NCBI RefSeq assembly: GCF_000576575.1
Contig: NZ_AWQS01000015.1
Location: forward strand, 1 to 41,912
Direction of reading: 5' to 3'
DNA from: Intrasporangium chromatireducens Q5-1
GTDB taxonomy: Bacteria > Actinomycetota > Actinomycetes > Actinomycetales > Dermatophilaceae
Length of the DNA: 41,912 nucleotides
The notes under the pieces were generated by a model. That model searched no databases, was not told the origin of the DNA, and worked only from the letters and a program-made list of their open reading frames with translations. Below are positions 33,573 through 41,625 of this stretch, piece after piece; the stretch's first letter is position 1; each line of letters begins with the position of its first letter. Made by a program: the position numbers and the translations under genes.

Positions 33573-34340
33573 ATGCCAGAGCTCAATCGTGTCAATGGGG
33601 GCACAAGTACGCCAATCCTGGGCCGGAAGGTACTGCGCCCTCGGCAGCAGGTGGAGGATGCCCTGCGAAAGGCGGTCCTCGACGGTCAGCTGCGCACAGG
33701 CGACCGGCTCCCGGCGGAGACCGAGCTGGCTCGTCAGTTCAGCGTCAGTCGGCCCACCATTCGCGAGGCGCTCTCCGCCCTCGAGTCCCAGGGTCTGATC
33801 CGCAAGGTCCCTGGCGCGGGGGGAGGCAGCTTCGTGCAGGCCGTCGACCACACCGCTCTTGGCCAAGTCGTGCAGGAGTCGATGCACAACCTGCTCCGGC
33901 TCGGAAGCATCAGCTTCGACGAGGTCGCCATCGTGCGCCAGTACCTCGAAGTGCCCGCCGCCACCTTGGCCGCCACGAACCGCACCGACGAGGACCTGGA
34001 GGAGCTGCAGGAGCTGCTCGCTGAGCAGAAGCGTCGCACCGTGGACGACCCGATGGTCGCGGAGCTCGATGCACAGTTCCACATCAGCATCGCTCGCATG
34101 TCTGGCAACCGCATTCTTGCGGCCCTCGTCTATGCGCTCCACCGTGAGTCGGAGCCGGTCAGCTACCTGGACCTGTCGCCGGAGGTCGGTCGCGACACGT
34201 TCGCGCAGCACCGCCACATCGTCGCCGCGATTGCGGAGCAGGATCCTGGGGCAGCAGAGGCGGCGATCACCGAACACCTCACCTATCTGCGGGGGAGGAT
34301 TCGCAAGCACATCAGCAACCAGGACGCCGCGACAGTCTAG
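33573..34340 (+). CDS. FadR-subfamily GntR regulator (FCD domain)
   Basis: A 255-residue GntR regulator. The winged helix covers about residues 22-88 (LPAETELARQFSVSRPTIREALSALESQ in parts, then LIRKVPGAGGGSFV). The C-terminal all-helical FCD effector domain has the usual metal/ligand residues Asp166, His170 (ELDAQFH), His215 (HRHI) and His235 (ITEHL). FadR-type proteins bind short TnGTnnnACnA or TGTCnGACA-like palindromes and release them on binding acyl-CoA or carboxylic acids. The ATG at 33573 has GCGGAGG upstream. It is the only regulator inside the catabolic locus, so it is the best candidate for the TGTCA sites at 5489, 5567, 23721, 33530 and 35429. Its TAG stop abuts the left end of the IS5 element. 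Confidence 0.93.
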   Translation: MPELNRVNGGTSTPILGRKVLRPRQQVEDALRKAVLDGQLRTGDRLPAETELARQFSVSRPTIREALSALESQGLIRKVPGAGGGSFVQAVDHTALGQVVQESMHNLLRLGSISFDEVAIVRQYLEVPAATLAATNRTDEDLEELQELLAEQKRRTVDDPMVAELDAQFHISIARMSGNRILAALVYALHRESEPVSYLDLSPEVGRDTFAQHRHIVAAIAEQDPGAAEAAITEHLTYLRGRIRKHISNQDAATV

Positions 34341-35304
34341 GAGCTCGCGCGGGTAGGTGACGGCGTGGCGTCGCCGGGGGCGGGCACGGCGCCTGTTACC
34401 AGTGTGATTTGTGAGAAAAACGCTGCTACTCATGAATCACCGTGCCCGCGGTCCCATCTTGGATCATTGAGCCGATCTGGGACCAGTTCCAGGCGCTGAT
34501 CCCACCGATCGCCGATACGCACCCGTTGGGGTGCCACAACCCGCGCATCCGCGACCGGATCGTGTTCGACAAGCTCGTCCAGGTCTTGGTGTTCGGCGCC
34601 GCCTACGCCAAGATCGCCGACTCGACGTGCTCGGCCACCACGATCCGCACCCGCCGCGACGAGTGGATCACCGCCGGCGTCTTCGACCAGCTCGAGCAAC
34701 TGTGCCTGACCGCCTACGACCGGGTGGTCGGCCTCGACCTGGAGAACGTCACCGTGGACGGGTGCCTGGTCAAGGCACCCTGCGGCGGCGAAGCAGCCGG
34801 CAAATCCCCTGTCGAGAGAGGCAAGCTCGGCACGAAACGCTCGGCGATGACCGACGCGTCCGGGATCCCGATCGGGTGCGTCATCGCGCCGGCCAACCGC
34901 AACGACTCTCCCCTGCTGCGGCCCACCCTCGAGCGGCTGGGCCGTTTCGACCAGGGTATGGGTGTCGGACTGCCCGATCGGATCACGGTGCACCTGGACG
35001 CCGGTTACGACTCCGCCAAGACTCGCGACCTGCTCGACGAGCTGGGCTGCACCGGCGTCATCAGCCAGAAGGGCTTCCCCCTCCAGGCCGGTGCCCGCTG
35101 GGTCGTGGAACGAACCCACTCCTGGCACACCCGCGGCTTCAAGAAGCTGCAGACCTGTACCGAACGACGCACCCGCGTCATCGCCGCGTTCATCGCCCTG
35201 GCCAACGCGATCATCATCATCCGCCGACTCATCCGCATTGCCTGGACCACCCACCGCTGGGACACCAGACCATCCAAACGTCCATGACCTACCCGCGCGA
35301 ACTC
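34341..35304. mobile_element. IS5-family insertion sequence, 964 bp
   Basis: Terminal inverted repeats at 34341-34360 and 35285-35304 match in 18 of 20 positions, both outer ends starting GAG. They bracket a single intact transposase gene. No clear target-site duplication is seen (TAG on the left, GAG on the right). The element sits directly after the regulator stop codon and before the terminator at 35327, so it has separated the gene from its terminator. An element this intact suggests a fairly recent arrival. Confidence 0.85.
34442..35287 (+). CDS. IS5-family transposase
   Basis: A 281-residue DDE transposase, full length for the family and uninterrupted. The catalytic acids are Asp106 (VTVDGCLVKAP), Asp186 (VHLDAGYDSAK) and Glu223 (WVVERTHSW). 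The block GGEAAGKSPVERGKLGTKRS is characteristic of IS5-family members. The N-terminal domain (IRDRIVFDKLVQVLVFG) precedes a helix-turn-helix. The GTG at 34442 is the most likely start. The gene reads in the same direction as its neighbours, so read-through from the upstream regulator could drive it. Confidence 0.93.
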   Translation: MPAVPSWIIEPIWDQFQALIPPIADTHPLGCHNPRIRDRIVFDKLVQVLVFGAAYAKIADSTCSATTIRTRRDEWITAGVFDQLEQLCLTAYDRVVGLDLENVTVDGCLVKAPCGGEAAGKSPVERGKLGTKRSAMTDASGIPIGCVIAPANRNDSPLLRPTLERLGRFDQGMGVGLPDRITVHLDAGYDSAKTRDLLDELGCTGVISQKGFPLQAGARWVVERTHSWHTRGFKKLQTCTERRTRVIAAFIALANAIIIIRRLIRIAWTTHRWDTRPSKRP

Positions 35305-35326
35305 GAGGTGCTACCGACTGTGCGGA

Positions 35327-35355
35327 GGAGGGGCCGGCCTTGGGTCGGCCCCTCC
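35327..35355 (+). terminator. strong hairpin terminator
   Basis: A perfect 10-bp stem (GGAGGGGCCG with CGGCCCCTCC) around a 9-base loop at 35337-35345. No long T-run follows, as is usual in high-GC actinobacteria. It lies outside the IS right end and was probably the terminator of the FadR-type gene before the insertion. Confidence 0.8.
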
Positions 35356-35409
35356 GCGCGTCCCCCGCCGGCCGCCGATACGAAATGCTGAAATAGACCC
35401 GCTCGCCTA

Positions 35410-35438
35410 TTGACTTACATTCACGTCGATGTCAGTCT
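35410..35438 (+). promoter_or_regulatory. candidate promoter/operator of the ABC operon
   Basis: A TTGACT hexamer at 35410-35415 is followed by ATGTCAGTCT at 35429-35438, which repeats the half-site at 23741-23750 exactly. The -10 is not clear. The ABC ATPase starts at 35546. Confidence 0.4.
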
Positions 35439-35545
35439 CGTCCTGTGGAGTGATGGACGACACCCCTGTCCCAGCTCCTCGACAACGATGTCCGGCCTTG
35501 GCAGCCTGCGGTGGGTCAAGGAGTCAGAAGAGTAGGGATCGAGAG

Positions 35546-36376
35546 ATGCCGAACGCGAGCACGGCCATGGCACCCCAGGCGGTCCAGTCCATGGCCCAGC
35601 CCAAGGTCGAGTTCCAGCGCCTTGGCAAGCGCTTCCATCGTGGGAGCGAAGCCGTCACCGTGATGGAGGGGCTCGACCTGACCATCCGCGAGGGTGAGTT
35701 TGTTTGCGTCGTGGGTCCGAGCGGCTGCGGAAAGTCGACGCTGTTGAACATGTCCGCCGGCTTGATGCGGGCCTCGGCAGGCAAGGTGCTCTACGACGGA
35801 GCGCCCGTCCCCGAACCCAACACCAAGGTCGGCTACATCACGCAGAAGGACAACCTGATGCCGTGGCGGACGGTGAAGGCGAATATCGAACTGCCGCTAC
35901 AGATCCGCGGGGCGGCCAAGGCCGAGCGCGAGCAGCGCGTCAAGGAAATGATCCAGCTCGTCGGTCTCGCGGGGTTCGAGAAGGCACTGCCCAGCGAGCT
36001 CTCCGGAGGCATGCGGAAGCGCGTGACCCTGGCGCGCACTCTGGTGTACCAGCCGGAAGTCATTTTTGCTGACGAACCGTTTGGAGCGCTGGACGCGCAG
36101 CTTCGAGCCATCATGCAGCAGGAGTTGCTGCGGATCTGGAGCGCATCCAAGAGCACCGTTGTGTTCATCACCCACGACATCTCGGAGGCAGTCGCTCTCG
36201 GCGACCGCGTCGTCGTCCTTTCCGCGCGACCCTCACGGGTCAAGGTCGACGTACCGATCGACCTGCCACGGCCAAGGGACCTTTCGAAGCTGCGCTTCCA
36301 GAAGAGGTTCAACGAACTGAACGAATACCTGTGGTCGGTTCTGGCTGAGGACCTGAACGCAGGTGACGAGGTATGA
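35546..36376 (+). CDS. ABC transporter ATPase, nitrate/sulfonate/taurine type
   Basis: A 276-residue ABC ATPase. Walker A is GPSGCGKST (57-65), the Q-loop TQKDNLMPW, the signature LSGGMRKRV, Walker B VIFADEP and the H-loop FITHDIS. The C-terminal region and the LMPWRTV motif are typical of SsuB/TauB/NrtD-like subunits (NitT/TauT family), which import small anionic organics. I chose ATG 35546 with a GGGATCGAGAG site; an upstream in-frame ATG at 35429 falls inside the operator-like sequence and adds non-homologous residues. The stop overlaps the permease start (ATGA). Confidence 0.93.
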   Translation: MPNASTAMAPQAVQSMAQPKVEFQRLGKRFHRGSEAVTVMEGLDLTIREGEFVCVVGPSGCGKSTLLNMSAGLMRASAGKVLYDGAPVPEPNTKVGYITQKDNLMPWRTVKANIELPLQIRGAAKAEREQRVKEMIQLVGLAGFEKALPSELSGGMRKRVTLARTLVYQPEVIFADEPFGALDAQLRAIMQQELLRIWSASKSTVVFITHDISEAVALGDRVVVLSARPSRVKVDVPIDLPRPRDLSKLRFQKRFNELNEYLWSVLAEDLNAGDEV

Positions 36377-37248
36377 AGAAGGTCGCTGACATGATCGACG
36401 TGCAGGCCGTGAAGGCCCCAACCCACCCTGTCACCGCAACGTCCGGAGAGTCGGAAGAGACGGTATGGCTCGACACGCCGCGATCGGGCCGTGACCGATG
36501 GCTGCACATTGGCGCCATCCAGTTCGGCCGCTTGGGCATGGTCGCGGTCCTCTTGGCGGTCTGGCAGGTCGCGTCCGGCCGCTGGGTGGATGAGTTCTGG
36601 ATCTCCAAGCCCTCCGCGATCTGGGACGTGCTGTGGGGCTGGATCTCCAGGGGAGAGATCCTCACGCACCTCGAGGCGACGCTCACCGAGATGGCCCTCG
36701 GGCTCTTCTTCGGCGCGCTCGGCGGCGTCGTCTTCGGCTTCGTCCTCGGACGGGTCAAGTGGTTGGCAGAACTCATTGACCCGTTGGTCACCGCGGTTTA
36801 CTCGCTGCCCAAGATTGCGCTCGCTCCGCTGTTCATCCTCTGGTTCGGGGTGGACCTGCTCTCAAAGGTCGTCCTGACAGCGGTGGTCTGCTTCTTCCTG
36901 GTCTTCTACAACACCTATGCGGGCGTCAGGGCGGTCGACGATGACCTCGTCGACGTCGTGCGCGTCATGGGTGGGCAGCGGTCGGACCTCCTTCTCAAGG
37001 TGGTTCTGCCGAGCTCAGCGACGTGGATCTACACCGGGCTCCGACTGGCCGTCCCCTATGCCCTCATCGGTGCGGTCGTCGGCGAAATCGTGGCGTCCAA
37101 CAAGGGCCTCGGGTATCTCCTGGCGCATGCGGCCGGGACATTTAACACCTCGGCGACCTTCGCCGCGCTGTTCATCCTGATGATCATCGCGACGTTCCTG
37201 AACTTCTTGGTCGACTGGTCCGAGAAGATCACCAGCCGTCGCCAATGA
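36373..37248 (+). CDS. ABC transporter permease, SsuC/TauC type
   Basis: A 291-residue integral membrane subunit with about six segments between residues 55 and 285. The ATPase-docking EAA-like loop reads VRVMGGQRSDLLLKVVLPSS followed by WIYTGLRLAVPYALIGAVVGEIVAS, the hallmark of the BPD_transp_1 family used by nitrate, taurine and sulfonate importers. The N-terminus is a long hydrophilic stretch of about 50 residues. The ATG overlaps the ATPase stop. A 172-base gap with a hairpin separates it from the binding-protein gene. Confidence 0.92.
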   Translation: MKKVADMIDVQAVKAPTHPVTATSGESEETVWLDTPRSGRDRWLHIGAIQFGRLGMVAVLLAVWQVASGRWVDEFWISKPSAIWDVLWGWISRGEILTHLEATLTEMALGLFFGALGGVVFGFVLGRVKWLAELIDPLVTAVYSLPKIALAPLFILWFGVDLLSKVVLTAVVCFFLVFYNTYAGVRAVDDDLVDVVRVMGGQRSDLLLKVVLPSSATWIYTGLRLAVPYALIGAVVGEIVASNKGLGYLLAHAAGTFNTSATFAALFILMIIATFLNFLVDWSEKITSRRQ

Positions 37249-37254
37249 GATGGC

Positions 37255-37280
37255 CGGCGGGCCTCCAGCGGCGCCCGCCG
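37255..37280 (+). other. stem-loop between permease and binding-protein genes
   Basis: CGGCGGGC and GCCCGCCG form an 8-bp stem around a 10-base loop, starting 7 bases after the permease stop. It could be an attenuator or an RNA-stability element that sets the level of the binding protein relative to the membrane subunits. No T-run follows. Confidence 0.4.
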
Positions 37281-37420
37281 ACCACAAAAGGCATGGGAAC
37301 ACGTCTCACGTGAAAGAAGCCCCTCCCGAATGCCTTGCGATCCGTCGTCCGATCTCGTGGGCGGTCGGACCTGCGGTTTCCACCATTGGGCGCACCCTGC
37401 GCCGTATCGAAGGGAAAGTC

Positions 37421-38488
37421 ATGAAAAGGAGCCACGCGCTCATGTTTGCCTCGGTGGGTGTCGCCTCGGTGATCGCCCTCGCCGGTTGCGGCAATGCCGG
37501 GGCCAAGTCAGACGCGCCCGCTGCAGCTGCCTCTGGCACCTGCAAGGGCGACACCATCCGAATCGCTCAGGCTGCGCCGAGCTTCGTCTACCTTCCGTTC
37601 TATGTCGCCCAAGGGGCGGGATATCTGGAGCAGGAAGGGCTGGTCCCGGAGACGGTCGACCTGAGCACCGGCTCGGGAATCGTCGCCGGCGCGGTCAGCG
37701 GAAGTGTCGACGTCGCGCTCTCGACTGCGGCGGAGGTCTTCGTCGCCCGGAGCCAAGGTGCGCCCGTGACGGCCTTCGCCCAGGTCGAGTACATGGGCAC
37801 CAACGTCGTCATCAAGCAGTCCGTCCTGGACAAGCTCGGTCTCACCGCCACGTCGTCCGACGAGCAGAAACTGGCGGCCCTGAAGGGTCTGCGAATCGGT
37901 GTTACGGGCGCCGGTAGCGGGAGCGACCTGCTCGTGCGGTACCTGGCCCGCACGGCCGGCCTCGACCCCGACAAGGACATGAGGATCACGGCGAGCGGCG
38001 GCGGCGCCAACAGCGTTGCCGGCTTTGTCAGCAACCGGTACGACGCCATCGCCATCTCGTCGCCGCAGTCCGACATCGCGATCAAGGAGGGGAAGGGCGC
38101 CTTCCTCTTCAACCTCGCGAACGGCGAGTACAAGCCCCTTGCCCACAACCTCTACATCGTCGCTTTCACGAGTGATCGCGTCCTGAAGCAGAAGCCGCAG
38201 GACATCCAGTGCTTCACCCGCGCCCTCGCGAAGGCGCAGAAGGACATCCACGAGAACCCGGACGCGGCGGCGAAGGCAGCGCAGAAGTACATGGGCAAGC
38301 TCGACCCGGCCCTCTATGAGAAGGTGTTCAAGGCGAACGTTCCGTCCTGGCCCGCGTCGCCCGTGATTGACGAGGCGGCGGCCAAGTCGACTATCGAGTT
38401 CCAGAACAAGGTCGGTGGCACCAACCTCGGGGAGGACGTGCTCAAGCAGGCGATCAACACGGAGATCGCGACGGTCGCCAGCAAGTAG
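37421..38488 (+). CDS. substrate-binding lipoprotein of the ABC importer
   Basis: A 355-residue periplasmic-binding-protein-type lipoprotein of the NMT1/THI5 or SsuA/NrtA fold. The signal peptide (positively charged MKRSH, hydrophobic stretch) ends in the lipobox LAGC, with the lipidated Cys at about residue 23. The mature part begins with a Gly/Ala-rich linker and then IRIAQAAPSFVYLPFYVAQGAGYLEQEGL (in parts), the usual opening of this fold; GSVDVALSTAAEVF and RYDAIAISSPQSDIA line the cleft. The ATG at 37421 has AGGGAAAG in front. It would capture the substrate for the transporter at 35546-37248. Nothing in the cleft identifies the ligand; an organic anion is expected. Confidence 0.9.
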   Translation: MKRSHALMFASVGVASVIALAGCGNAGAKSDAPAAAASGTCKGDTIRIAQAAPSFVYLPFYVAQGAGYLEQEGLVPETVDLSTGSGIVAGAVSGSVDVALSTAAEVFVARSQGAPVTAFAQVEYMGTNVVIKQSVLDKLGLTATSSDEQKLAALKGLRIGVTGAGSGSDLLVRYLARTAGLDPDKDMRITASGGGANSVAGFVSNRYDAIAISSPQSDIAIKEGKGAFLFNLANGEYKPLAHNLYIVAFTSDRVLKQKPQDIQCFTRALAKAQKDIHENPDAAAKAAQKYMGKLDPALYEKVFKANVPSWPASPVIDEAAAKSTIEFQNKVGGTNLGEDVLKQAINTEIATVASK

Positions 38489-38542
38489 GTCGGATCCGTC
38501 CACGGCGGTAGGGCGGTCGACTCCGAGCGTGATCAGTTCTGG

Positions 38543-38578
38543 CCCCGGTCGGGATGGCTTCGTTCATCCCGACCGGGG
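38543..38578 (+). terminator. strong terminator after the ABC operon
   Basis: A perfect 14-bp stem (CCCCGGTCGGGATG with CATCCCGACCGGGG) around an 8-base loop at 38557-38564, 54 bases after the binding-protein stop. It likely ends the ABC operon and isolates the LLM/SDR genes that follow. Confidence 0.9.
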
Positions 38579-38695
38579 TCGCGCTCTTCCTACCGATGGT
38601 TCTCGGCTCAAGCATCATGCCTCCTGACGGCGCAAGCCGCCTAGGGAGAGGAGATCTCTGGGCCGCATGGTGACGCAGAGAGACGAGGAGAACCG

Positions 38696-39753
38696 ATGAG
38701 ATTCGGCGTCTATGTGCCCAATCAGCATCCATCCGAGAGCGATCCGGGGGTGATGCTCGCCGAGCAGGTCGAGTTCGTGCGATGCGTTCGAGACCTCGGC
38801 TGGGACTCACTGTGGACGGGGCAGCACTTCCTAACACGCGAGACGTCGCAACTGAGCACAATCGTCACCTTGACCCGGCTCGCTGTGGAGGCCGGGGACA
38901 TGGAGCTCGGGATCGGCCTACTGCTGCTTCCGCTGCTGAACCCGGCGGAGGCCGCCGAGCACATCGCCTCCTTGGCTGTGGTGACGGGTGGTCGCCTCAC
39001 CGTGGGCGTCGGCATCGGTTACCGCGACGCCGAGTATGACGCGTTCGGGTGCCCAAGTCGGAGGCCGGCAAGCGCTTCACAGCCAATGTGAAGGTCCTGC
39101 GGTCGCTGTTATCCGGTGAGCCGACCGACGCGGACCGGCCATGGTGCAGACTGCGTGCCGCCACGATGTCGGTGCGTCCTCCGCGAGCCCGAGAGCTGTG
39201 GATCGGGGCGAACAGTGACGTCGCGGTTCGCCGGGCCGCGCGCCTCGCGGACGCTTGGCTCATCAACCCGCATGCGCCATTGTCTACCGTCATGCGGCAG
39301 ACCCAGGTCTTCGACGAAGAGCGCGCCCGAGTGGGACTTCCTAAGCCGAGTCAGACGCCGCTGTTTCGTGAGGTGGTCTGCGCGCCGCGTTCGCAGGATG
39401 CCCACGAACTGGCCGCTCGCTACCTGGGGGCCAAGTACGAGACGTACACGGTATGGGGCCAGGCGGACGTCCTTCCCGACGACGACACTTTTTACGGCCC
39501 CTTCGGTCAACTGGCCGCCGGGCGCTTCATCATCGGCGACCCGGAAGAGTGTCTCGCGACCATGCGTGCCTGGCGCGATGCGATCGGCGTGGACCACTTC
39601 GTCCTCCGGGCCCATTGGGCTGGAATGCCGTTCGAGGATGCCAAGACGTCCGTTCGGCTGCTCGCCCAGGAGGTGTTCCCGCAGTTGCGCGATGCGGCGG
39701 GAGTCGCTCCTCCACAAGGAACGCGCCCGGGCGAGGTAGCGACGCCGATCTGA
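38696..39753 (+). pseudogene. LLM-class oxidoreductase broken by a -1 frameshift
   Basis: The first frame (38696-39045) encodes the N-terminal part of a luciferase-like oxidoreductase (SLWTGQHFL, VTGGRLTVGVGIGYRDAEYDAFG). Homology then continues in another frame from 39049 (VPKSEAGKRFTANVKVLRSLLSGE onward, in parts, then ELWIGANSDVAVRRAARLADAWL) to the stop at 39753. One base is missing near 39044-39051: TTCGGGTGCCC, where TTCGG-N-GTGCCC would restore Phe-Gly-Val-Pro-Lys. The reading frame left of the break would otherwise run to 39091 with unrelated residues. The GTG at 39049 could restart translation but has no ribosome site. It may be a real mutation or a sequencing error. The intact relative is the gene at 30269. 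Confidence 0.85.
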
Positions 39754-39791
39754 CAACGTCGAGAGCAGCCATCCTCGACAGGATCGATCCG

Positions 39792-40553
39792 ATGGAAGCG
39801 CGCAGTTCCGAGGTCGCGGTCGTCACGGGTGCGACGGGCGGCCTCGGTGGCGCAATCGCGCTCGAGTTGGGCAGACATGGTGTCTCGGTTGTCGCGTCGG
39901 GACGCGACGCGACAACCGGGCGGGAGCTCGTGGGAGCGATCAGCGCAGCTGGCGGGGCGGCAATCTTCGTACCGGCGGATCTCGAGAACCGGGCGGATGC
40001 CGACCGGCTCGCACGCACGGCGATCGAACACTTCGGCGGGATCGACATCGTCGTCGCCAGCGCCGGGTTGCCGCCATCCGCGCAGGGCTTCTTCGGAACC
40101 ATCGACTTGGCGGACGCGGGCCTTCAGATCAGCCGCACCATCCAGCTCAAACTGAATCCGGTCCAGTTCTGCCTCCCGTACATGATTGAGCGCGGAGCGG
40201 GATCGATCCTGTTGGTGACGTCAGAGGGTGGGCGCTACGCGACACCCGGCCAGACCACTGTGGCGCTGCCTTCAGCCGGTCTGATCCACGCGTCACGCGT
40301 GCTGGCCAAGGAACTTTCCCGCCACCAGATCCGGGTGAACTCCCTCTGCGTCATCGTCGGGGACACGCCGACCTGGGACCGCTTCTCGGACGGAGATATG
40401 ACCGAGCAGCGCCAGCGGATGTTCCGCAAGATCACCGCGAGGGCGCCATTCGGCATCGCCCACGCCAGCGATGTTGGCGCTGTCGCAGCATTCCTCGTCT
40501 CGGATGATGCGCACTTCATCACAGGCGCGACGATCAGCGCCACCGGCGACTGA
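39792..40553 (+). CDS. SDR-fold protein lacking catalytic Tyr and Lys
   Basis: A 253-residue short-chain dehydrogenase fold. The cofactor motif TGATGGLG is at residues 12-19, and the C-terminal HFITGATISATGD replaces the usual GxxxxVDGG. Ser144 (VTSEGG) is at the normal position. However, the YxxxK site reads V-A-L-P-S: Val157 for Tyr and Ser161 for Lys. The NNAG motif is also changed (VASAG). The frame is uninterrupted and the fold segments are conserved, so this is not simple decay. It may have a different acid/base, bind nucleotide without dehydrogenation, or act as a partner subunit. The ATG at 39792 lies 38 bases after the broken LLM gene; a ribosome site is poor (AGGATCG). Confidence 0.85.
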   Translation: MEARSSEVAVVTGATGGLGGAIALELGRHGVSVVASGRDATTGRELVGAISAAGGAAIFVPADLENRADADRLARTAIEHFGGIDIVVASAGLPPSAQGFFGTIDLADAGLQISRTIQLKLNPVQFCLPYMIERGAGSILLVTSEGGRYATPGQTTVALPSAGLIHASRVLAKELSRHQIRVNSLCVIVGDTPTWDRFSDGDMTEQRQRMFRKITARAPFGIAHASDVGAVAAFLVSDDAHFITGATISATGD

Positions 40554-40749
40554 CGGAGGCAGCGGTCCCTTCTCCACTCTCACGGCCAGACGATTCTGCC
40601 ATCGGCGTCGCGCCGGGGCAGCCGGCGCAGGCGGTTGAGAGGCCCCCGGCGGGTCTCGTCAGGGCGTATGCCGCTGGGCCGGCTTGCGCTGGAAGCGCGC
40701 TCAGCGGCATACAACGCCGCCTCCTAGCCTTCAGGACCGCATCTCCGTC
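40554..40749. other. intergenic stretch with a long inverted repeat
   Basis: About 200 bases between the SDR and the HEPN-like gene, with no convincing coding frame. An 11-bp inverted repeat (GTATGCCGCTG at 40666-40676, CAGCGGCATAC at 40702-40712) encloses a smaller hairpin, GCGCT-GGA-AGCGC (40686-40698). It could end the SDR transcript or be a remnant of a mobile-element end. Confidence 0.5.
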
Positions 40750-41076
40750 ATGCTGCAGTCGGGATTGTTTGATTCGGCTGTCCGCGATCTGGGTGCCGCT
40801 CTTGAGTCCCGCATGCGCGTTGTGACAGGAACGGACGACTACGGGCAAAGGCTCGTCGACCGATATGTGCAGTCGATGCTGGACGGCGGAACGTTGCTTC
40901 CCGCCCGCGTCCGGTCGCTGCGGCAGGAACTTCGAGCCCTCTTCAAGTTTGTCCGCAACGAGTCTGCTCACAGCCTTCAGGATGTTCCTCCGGCACGGGG
41001 GTATGCGTTGATCTCCAGGATGTGTTGGCACGTGCGAGACGTCGAGCTCGTAGCCGAAGCGGTGAGCACCGGCTAA
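40750..41076 (+). CDS. small HEPN-like protein (TIGR02391-type)
   Basis: A 108-residue helical protein. It has the pattern LFDSAVRDLGAALESRMR followed, near the end, by FVRNESAHS. The R-x4-H (Arg69 to His74) is the HEPN ribonuclease motif, and the overall order matches the TIGR02391 (Ymh-like) family, whose members occur in defence and mobile contexts. I took the ATG at 40750; a TTG at 40684 in the same frame would add 22 residues whose last few (LQDRISV) could belong to the fold. The family is usually longer at the N-terminus, so truncation is possible. Function is unproven; it shows no tie to the catabolic locus. Confidence 0.5.
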   Translation: MLQSGLFDSAVRDLGAALESRMRVVTGTDDYGQRLVDRYVQSMLDGGTLLPARVRSLRQELRALFKFVRNESAHSLQDVPPARGYALISRMCWHVRDVELVAEAVSTG

Positions 41077-41597
41077 CTGCACAACTCATGTCCAGACGGC
41101 GGCGACATTGACGCGGGTCTTAGACAGTTGTGACCACATCGTCATTTTGGATACTGCGCGCTCGCGCCGGGCCCGGCGGTCACCTTGGAGTGGGAGGAGT
41201 TTTGGCCAGGACGGCTAGGCCTTCCGCGCTGTCCGGGTATGGCACCCTGGCAGCGATCCGGCCGAGGCAGCGGGCGAGCGTGACAGCACGGCGTACACCT
41301 CCACGCTCACATGGCACTTGGGCGACAGGCCCGACCACTGACGCCCGTCCACTCGCGGCGCCGGTAGGCGTGGCCAACAGGCGGCGGTGTGGGCGCCCGC
41401 AGTGGGCGCAACGACCCGCTACGCCGTGGGAACGAGGCCAGCAGCCAGGGGTCCGTCGTGAGATCGCTACGTGGGTGGATGTCCATGCCGTGCCCGACGC
41501 CCAAGGGGATGCGCGCCATGAGGTACTCGAGCGCCCAACCCCGGGATCGACGTCAGCCGGGTTGGCTGGCTGTGAGTAGGACTCCCGGCCCCTCGAT

Positions 41598-41625
41598 GAC
41601 CTTCCGATCGTGAAGTCGGAAGGTC
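41598..41625. terminator. hairpin, probable terminator
   Basis: A perfect 10-bp stem (GACCTTCCGA with TCGGAAGGTC) and an 8-base loop, followed by TCTTG on the plus strand. It may terminate a gene lying to the right of the window or a degraded gene here. Confidence 0.6.

Noticed and set aside
33102-34433. Open frame of about 440 codons on the minus strand across the MFS and regulator genes
   Set aside because: The plus strand carries clear MFS and GntR motifs in the same bases, and the antisense product is low-complexity.
34341-35304. Composite transposon carrying the catabolic genes
   Set aside because: Only one insertion sequence copy is present, and no second copy or matching repeat flanks the locus in this window.
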